DNA of 11,532 nt from Corynebacterium sp. GTDB taxonomy: Bacteria; Actinomycetota; Actinomycetes; Mycobacteriales; Mycobacteriaceae. The translations under genes were made by a program, and so were the position numbers. The stretch lies in contig JAKDIS010000085.1 of NCBI GenBank assembly GCA_030450335.1, positions 1-11,532 on the forward strand, in the 5' to 3' direction. Position 1 is the first letter of the stretch; the number at the start of each line of letters is the position of its first letter. Positions 7,986-11,532 of this stretch are shown here, one piece after another. Below the pieces are notes generated by a model that did not search any database, was not told the DNA's origin, and saw only the letters and a program-made list of their open reading frames with translations.

Positions 7986-9287
7986 TCAGCGGCGCCGGAA
8001 GCGCGCCGCGCCCGCGGCGAGCACGCCGAGCAGCAGGACGGCGATGCCGACGCCGGCGATCGCACGCACGTCCACGCCGTCGGGGGAGTCAGAGGCATCG
8101 GACGCGTCCTGCGCCGTGGCGTCCTGCGCGGCGGTCTCCTGCGGGGCGGGTTCCTCCTCCGGTGCGTCGAGCGTGCCGATGGACGCGTCGGCCGGGGCGG
8201 CGAAGGCGGCGTCGAGAATGGCGCTGGCCTGCTCCGCGGGGCGTCCTGCGGCGATCGTGGAGTTCAGCAGCACCACGCCGAGGGTGCGTCCGTCGCGTTC
8301 CGCGGCGACCGAGAAGGTGTGGCGGGCGTTGTCGGTGAAGCCGGTCTTGCCGCCGATCGTGCCCGGGTAGTTGAACAGCATCTCGTTGTCGCTGGAGAGC
8401 TCGAAACCCTCCATGTCGTCGTAGCCGGGGAAGTCCATGGTCTCCTGGCCGAGGATCGCGCGGGCGTCCTCCCGCTGGAAGACCTCGCGGTAGATCAGGG
8501 CCATGTCGTAGGCGGTGGTCTGCACCCCGGGGCTGTCGAGCCCGTGCACGGTGACCACGCGGGTGGCCTGCGTGCCCAACGAATCGGCCAGCTCCTGCAT
8601 CTTCGCCACCGTGGCCTCCTGGCCGCCCATGGCCTCGGCGAGCGCGATCGCGGCGTCGTTGCCGGAACGCATCGCCAGGCCCAGCAGCAGCTCACGGGCG
8701 GTGTAGCGTCCGCCCGGGCCCACACCCACCTGGGAACCGTCCACGGCCACGGCCTCGTCACTGACCGGGACGACCTGGTCCATGTCGAGGTTGTCCAGCG
8801 CGGTCATCAGCAGCAACGCCTTGATGATCGACGCCGGACGGTACAGCCCGTAGGGGTCCTTGGTGGCCAGCACGTCGCCGGAGTCGACGTCGTACACCAT
8901 GTAGCTGCCCAGGCTGAGCCGCTCCGGCATGTCCAGGCCCGGTGCGGAGACCGGGCCGCACGTGTCGAGCGCCTCGCCGCCGGGGTCCGGACGCTCCACC
9001 GTGATCGGCGCCGGGGCGTCCTGCCCCTCGTCCGGCAGTGCGTCGGCGTCGAACGCCGGGGGGAGCTCCGCGGCGAAGGGGCAGCGGTCCGTGTCGAGGA
9101 AACGGTCCGGCGGCAACGGGGCGCCCGGGTCGGCGGTCAACGGCAGCCAGTCGTCCTTCTCCACGCCGTTGAGTCCGGTCTCCGCGAAGGCGGGGGCGGC
9201 GAGCGGACCGGCGAGGCTGACCGCCAACGACGCGGTGAGGACGGTGGCCGTGAGGGAGCGGCGGCGGGGGAGAGTGTGTGCGTTCAT
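7986..9287 (-). CDS. Secreted D-alanyl-D-alanine carboxypeptidase (peptidase S11, class-C low-molecular-weight PBP)
   Basis: Penicillin-binding DD-carboxypeptidase that trims the terminal D-Ala of peptidoglycan stem peptides outside the membrane. The 433-residue precursor has a signal peptide (RRR, hydrophobic core, likely cleavage after AFA at 35). All three active-site motifs are present: SIIK (153-156, nucleophile Ser153), SGN (208-210) and KTG (314-316). A helix at about 408-428 followed by RFRRR should anchor it in the membrane, behind an Asp/Ala/Gln/Glu-rich linker (about 374-404). The mature protein has some 85 residues more than usual before the SxxK motif. It has exactly two cysteines, Cys69 and Cys110, in that extension, suggesting a disulfide. 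The start at 9287 follows a TAGAAT box with no Shine-Dalgarno. It is divergent from add and convergent with yihY. Confidence 0.95.
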   Translation of the reverse strand: MNAHTLPRRRSLTATVLTASLAVSLAGPLAAPAFAETGLNGVEKDDWLPLTADPGAPLPPDRFLDTDRCPFAAELPPAFDADALPDEGQDAPAPITVERPDPGGEALDTCGPVSAPGLDMPERLSLGSYMVYDVDSGDVLATKDPYGLYRPASIIKALLLMTALDNLDMDQVVPVSDEAVAVDGSQVGVGPGGRYTARELLLGLAMRSGNDAAIALAEAMGGQEATVAKMQELADSLGTQATRVVTVHGLDSPGVQTTAYDMALIYREVFQREDARAILGQETMDFPGYDDMEGFELSSDNEMLFNYPGTIGGKTGFTDNARHTFSVAAERDGRTLGVVLLNSTIAAGRPAEQASAILDAAFAAPADASIGTLDAPEEEPAPQETAAQDATAQDASDASDSPDGVDVRAIAGVGIAVLLLGVLAAGAARFRRR

Positions 9288-9302
9288 CGGGCACCTATTC
9301 TA
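9288..9302 (-). promoter_or_regulatory. -10 box of the carboxypeptidase gene, leaderless or near-leaderless
   Basis: On the minus strand TAGAAT (9297-9302) is followed by 9 bases and the ATG at 9287. The AGG that follows the box is the only purine-rich run and has weak Shine-Dalgarno character, so a leader of a few bases cannot be excluded. Confidence 0.5.
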
Positions 9303-9344
9303 TCGCCAGCGGGGCCGGGCACGGACATCGTGACTGCGCGGGGC

Positions 9345-9358
9345 TATCCTGGGTCACC
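9345..9358 (+). promoter_or_regulatory. -10 box of a probable leaderless add promoter
   Basis: TATCCT (9345-9350), then 8 bases, then the ATG at 9359. There is no Shine-Dalgarno. Together with the divergent box at 9297-9302 this packs two promoters into a 71-base gap, so their -35 regions would overlap at about 9320-9327, where a small CACG-N5-CGTG dyad (9320-9332) lies. Confidence 0.5.
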
Positions 9359-10711
9359 ATGACTGACCCCCGAGACAGTGAATCCCAGGAATCCCAGGAA
9401 GCCCAGCAGGCCACCGTGGACCCGGACGTGATCCGCCGGCTGCCCAAGGTCGTGCTCCACGACCACCTCGACGGCGGACTGCGGCCGCAGACCATCATCG
9501 ACATCGCCGCGGAGACCGGCTACGAGGGACTGCCGACCACCGACGCCGGCGAGCTGGAGAAGTGGTTCTTCGACGCCGCCAACTCCGGCGACCTGCCCAC
9601 CTACCTCACCACCTTCGACCACACCACCGCCGTGATGCAGACCCGTGACTCCCTGGTCCGGGTGACCCGCGAGGCCGTCGAGGACCTCGCCGCAGACGGT
9701 GTCTGCTACGCCGAGCTGCGCTTCGCCCCCGAACAGCACCAGGCCAAGGGGCTCAGCCTGCAGGACGTCGTCGACGCCACCGTGGAAGGTGCGCGGGCCG
9801 GTGAGCGCGCCGTCGCCGAGCGCGGCGGCACCATCCACGCCCGGCTGCTGCTGTGCGCCATGCGCCACGCCGACCGTGCCGCGGAGATCGCCCAGCTCAC
9901 CGTCGACAACCACGGTGTGGACAGCCCCGCGGACGGCTACGTCGTGGGCTTCGACATCGCCGGTGCGGAGGACGGTTTCCCGCCGTCGAACCACGTCGAG
10001 GCGTTCCGTATCCTGCGCGAGAACCTCGTGCCCGTCACCGTCCACGCCGGTGAGGCGGCCGGCGTGGAGTCCATCGCCGACGGCCTGCGTCAGGGTGCGG
10101 TGCGCATCGGCCACGGTGTGCGCATCTACGAGGACTTCGACGCCTCCATGAGCGGTATCGCGCTCGGCGAGGTCTCCAGGTTCGTGCGTGACCGGCGCAT
10201 CCCCCTGGAGATCTGCCCGACCTCGAACACGCAGACCGGTGTGTGCGACACCATCGCCGAGCACCCGTTCAACCTGCTCTACGAACTGGGCTTCACCTGC
10301 ACGGTCAACACCGACAACCGGCTGGTCTCCGGCTGCACGATGAGCGGCGAGATGATCGCGCTGGCCGAGAACTTCGGCCTGGAGTACTGGCAGTTCCTGG
10401 AGATGACGACCAACGCCCTGGACAACGCCTTCTGCGACCAGCCGCTGCGCGCCATGCTGGAGCAGGACGTGATCTACCCGGCCTACGCTGAGATCGGCCG
10501 CACCCTGGGCGGTGGCGAGGGGGATGCCGCGGGGCTCACCGGGCTGCACGACGAGTACGACCACGGCCACGCGCATGGTGCGGGTGCCGGCGCCGGCGTC
10601 GAGGAGGTCCAGCTGTCGATGGAGAACCTGCGGGCCGAGCTCGCGGAGCTGGGTCTGAGCCTCGACGACGAGGATGACGAAGAAGGCACAGAAGGCACGA
10701 CCGAGAGCTAG
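9359..10711 (+). CDS. add: Adenosine deaminase
   Basis: Cytosolic metal-dependent deaminase converting adenosine (and deoxyadenosine) to inosine in purine salvage. Active-site pieces are in order: LHDHLDGG (33-40, metal ligands His34/His36), VTVHAGEAAG (226-235, metal ligand His229 and catalytic Glu232), RIGHGVRI (249-256, His252), CPTSNTQTG (286-294) and NTDNRLVSG (317-325, metal ligand Asp319). The residue after Asp319 is Asn, where the classical enzyme has Asp; I recall this TDNR form from other actinobacterial Add proteins. The 450-residue protein is longer than E. coli Add (about 333): a Ser/Glu/Gln-rich N-terminus, a His/Gly-rich patch (397-413) and a helical plus acidic C-terminal tail (415-445) account for much of this. 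The start at 9359 is set by the -10 box; the in-frame ATG at 9278 lies inside the divergent gene. The stop overlaps the next gene's stop. Confidence 0.95.
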   Translation: MTDPRDSESQESQEAQQATVDPDVIRRLPKVVLHDHLDGGLRPQTIIDIAAETGYEGLPTTDAGELEKWFFDAANSGDLPTYLTTFDHTTAVMQTRDSLVRVTREAVEDLAADGVCYAELRFAPEQHQAKGLSLQDVVDATVEGARAGERAVAERGGTIHARLLLCAMRHADRAAEIAQLTVDNHGVDSPADGYVVGFDIAGAEDGFPPSNHVEAFRILRENLVPVTVHAGEAAGVESIADGLRQGAVRIGHGVRIYEDFDASMSGIALGEVSRFVRDRRIPLEICPTSNTQTGVCDTIAEHPFNLLYELGFTCTVNTDNRLVSGCTMSGEMIALAENFGLEYWQFLEMTTNALDNAFCDQPLRAMLEQDVIYPAYAEIGRTLGGGEGDAAGLTGLHDEYDHGHAHGAGAGAGVEEVQLSMENLRAELAELGLSLDDEDDEEGTEGTTES

Positions 10712-11364
10712 CCGGTCAGCCAGTCCCACCAGCTCTTCTTCAGGGGGACGCCGGGTTCGGCGACGGTGATCTTCAGGTCACCGCAGGTGGCGTGCCCGGT
10801 GAGGACGACCACGGGTGCGCCCGGGCTGAGCCGCGGCCCCTGGTCGGCCTTGACGTCGCCGAAGACCAGCGACATCCGGTTCTCCACCCGGATGCCGGGT
10901 GGGACGGTGAGCTTCACGTCGCCGAAGATCGAGGTGACGTGCAGATGTGTCGTCGGGGCGGAGAGGGACGCCTCACGCAGGTCGAGCCGGACGTCCCCGA
11001 ACAGCAGGAAGAGCTTCTCCTGCTCGGCGAGCTGCATGTTGCCGCTGCGTTCGAGGTCGCCGAACCACAGGTTCTGCGAGGGGGAGTTCACCTGGGGGAC
11101 GCCCGGAGGGGGCCCGACGGTGGGGAAGTCGGGGACCGGGGCCGCTGCCTTGGCGGCGAGTTCCTCGACGTCGCGGTGTCCGTCGTTCCCGGTCACCAGG
11201 GCCTCGAGCCGGTCGAAGCGCTCGACGTCGGTGGTGGACCAGACCGCGTCGCTGAGTTCGGAGAACTCGGTCAGGTCGATCCGTCCCTGTCCCACGGCCA
11301 ACGTGAGGGCGTCGTTGAGGCGGTGGCGGCGCTCGTCGGTGATGCGGTCGGGGAGGGGATCCAT
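10708..11364 (-). CDS. DUF1707 protein with C-terminal FGD-repeat (LiaF-like) domain
   Basis: A 218-residue protein of unknown function. Residues about 6-58 (DRITDERRHRLNDALTLAVG, then GRIDLTEFSELSDAVWST) match the actinobacterial DUF1707 helical domain. A Pro-rich linker (77-98) leads to a repeat region with FGD or CGD at 101, 122, 147, 168 and 194, each followed by alternating hydrophobic residues, as in the beta-rich C-terminal domain of LiaF/cell-wall-active antibiotic response proteins. No signal peptide or membrane helix is seen; the C-terminus SWWDWLTG is aromatic and could touch membrane. I place the start at the ATG at 11364, which follows a TACCCT box by 6 bases and begins the recognised domain; an ATG at 11421 would add 19 unlikely residues. 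It converges on add with stop codons overlapping. A role in envelope stress is inference from domain resemblance. Confidence 0.85.
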   Translation of the reverse strand: MDPLPDRITDERRHRLNDALTLAVGQGRIDLTEFSELSDAVWSTTDVERFDRLEALVTGNDGHRDVEELAAKAAAPVPDFPTVGPPPGVPQVNSPSQNLWFGDLERSGNMQLAEQEKLFLLFGDVRLDLREASLSAPTTHLHVTSIFGDVKLTVPPGIRVENRMSLVFGDVKADQGPRLSPGAPVVVLTGHATCGDLKITVAEPGVPLKKSWWDWLTG

Positions 11365-11386
11365 GGTTTCAGGGTAGCTGTAACCC
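11365..11386 (-). promoter_or_regulatory. -10 box of a probable leaderless DUF1707 promoter, within an imperfect dyad
   Basis: On the minus strand TACCCT (11371-11376) is followed by 6 bases and the ATG at 11364; no Shine-Dalgarno is present. The box overlaps a small dyad, GGGT-N7-ACCC (11372-11386), which could be an operator, though such short dyads arise by chance. Confidence 0.5.
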
Positions 11387-11417
11387 AGGACACGGTGGGC
11401 GCGGCGGGAGTCTGCTC

Positions 11418-11476
11418 CCACCTTGAGCCCTCAGGTCGTTGGCGGGGCCGGAGATCGACCTGAGGGCTCGAGGTGG
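11418..11476. repeat. Long inverted repeat: 21-base arms, 17-base loop
   Basis: The arms 11418-11438 and 11456-11476 are reverse complements at 20 of 21 positions; the one mismatch (T at 11424, G at 11470) is a G-U pair in RNA read from the plus strand. The core is CCTTGAGCCCTCAGGTCG on the left. The 17-base loop (11439-11455) is G-rich. No U-run follows on either strand. It lies 54 bases upstream of the DUF1707 start. It could be a U-less terminator for a gene beyond the right edge, part of a small RNA, or a miniature mobile or palindromic element. Confidence 0.9.
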
Positions 11477-11532
11477 CGGCGGCGTGGTCGGGTCGGGCGG
11501 GGAAAGGGGGCCCGGCTCGCCCCACCGCAGGT
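11477..11532. other. Right edge, nothing recognised
   Basis: G-rich sequence to the end of the window. I see no start codon with a promoter or ribosome-binding site, no family-like translation and no repeat. It may belong to the 3' or 5' flank of a gene outside the window. Confidence 0.5.

Noticed and set aside
7926..9362. A 478-codon plus-strand frame opposite the carboxypeptidase
   Set aside because: The minus strand encodes signal peptide, SxxK, SxN and KTG in order; the opposite frame shows no domain.
9344..10729. A 461-codon minus-strand frame opposite add
   Set aside because: Shadow of the adenosine deaminase gene; composition typical of antisense GC-rich DNA.

Overview
The window looks like an ordinary, gene-dense piece of core chromosome from a very GC-rich actinobacterium. 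A high-GC Corynebacterium or close relative is most likely. The reasons are the monomeric NADP-dependent isocitrate dehydrogenase, an actinobacterial-type TrpS ([13 protein letters not shown]) and adenosine deaminase (NTDNRLVS), and many genes whose start codon sits directly after a TANNNT -10 box with no Shine-Dalgarno sequence. From memory, icd, xthA, trpS, a YihY protein and a DD-carboxypeptidase lie near one another in Corynebacterium; I could not check this. I see no RNA gene, insertion sequence, prophage gene, CRISPR array or defence island.

Layout, left to right. (1) The first 429 codons of icd (minus strand, running off the left edge). (2) A 380-base divergent intergenic region rich in dyads and GATA-type heptamers. 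(3) An MFS drug-efflux-type transporter (plus), followed after 3 bases by xthA (exonuclease III). (4) A TDT/TehA-SLAC1-family transporter (minus) whose 3' end overlaps xthA by 52 bases, and a divergent LysR regulator that probably controls it. (5) trpS, 11 bases after lysR but with its own promoter, then a YihY/BrkB membrane protein whose leader carries a perfect 19-base tandem duplication. (6) A secreted, membrane-anchored D-Ala-D-Ala carboxypeptidase (minus), convergent with yihY and divergent from add. (7) add (adenosine deaminase), ending stop-on-stop against (8) a minus-strand DUF1707 protein with repeated FGD motifs. (9) A right-hand non-coding tail holding a long, nearly perfect inverted repeat.

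How the genes fit together: most are independent housekeeping functions (TCA cycle, base-excision repair, tRNA charging, cell-wall trimming, purine salvage). The only clear local circuit is the LysR regulator with the divergent TDT transporter. Transcription looks mostly gene by gene. Seven of the ten genes (xthA, tdt, lysR, trpS, the carboxypeptidase, add and the DUF1707 gene) have a TANNNT box 6 to 9 bases before the start codon and no Shine-Dalgarno, which predicts leaderless mRNAs. The other three (icd, MFS, yihY) have clear Shine-Dalgarno sequences and longer leaders, and most of the unexplained repeats and dyads lie in front of those three. I did not find a new multi-gene system; the findings below concern gene expression layout and unusual protein tails.
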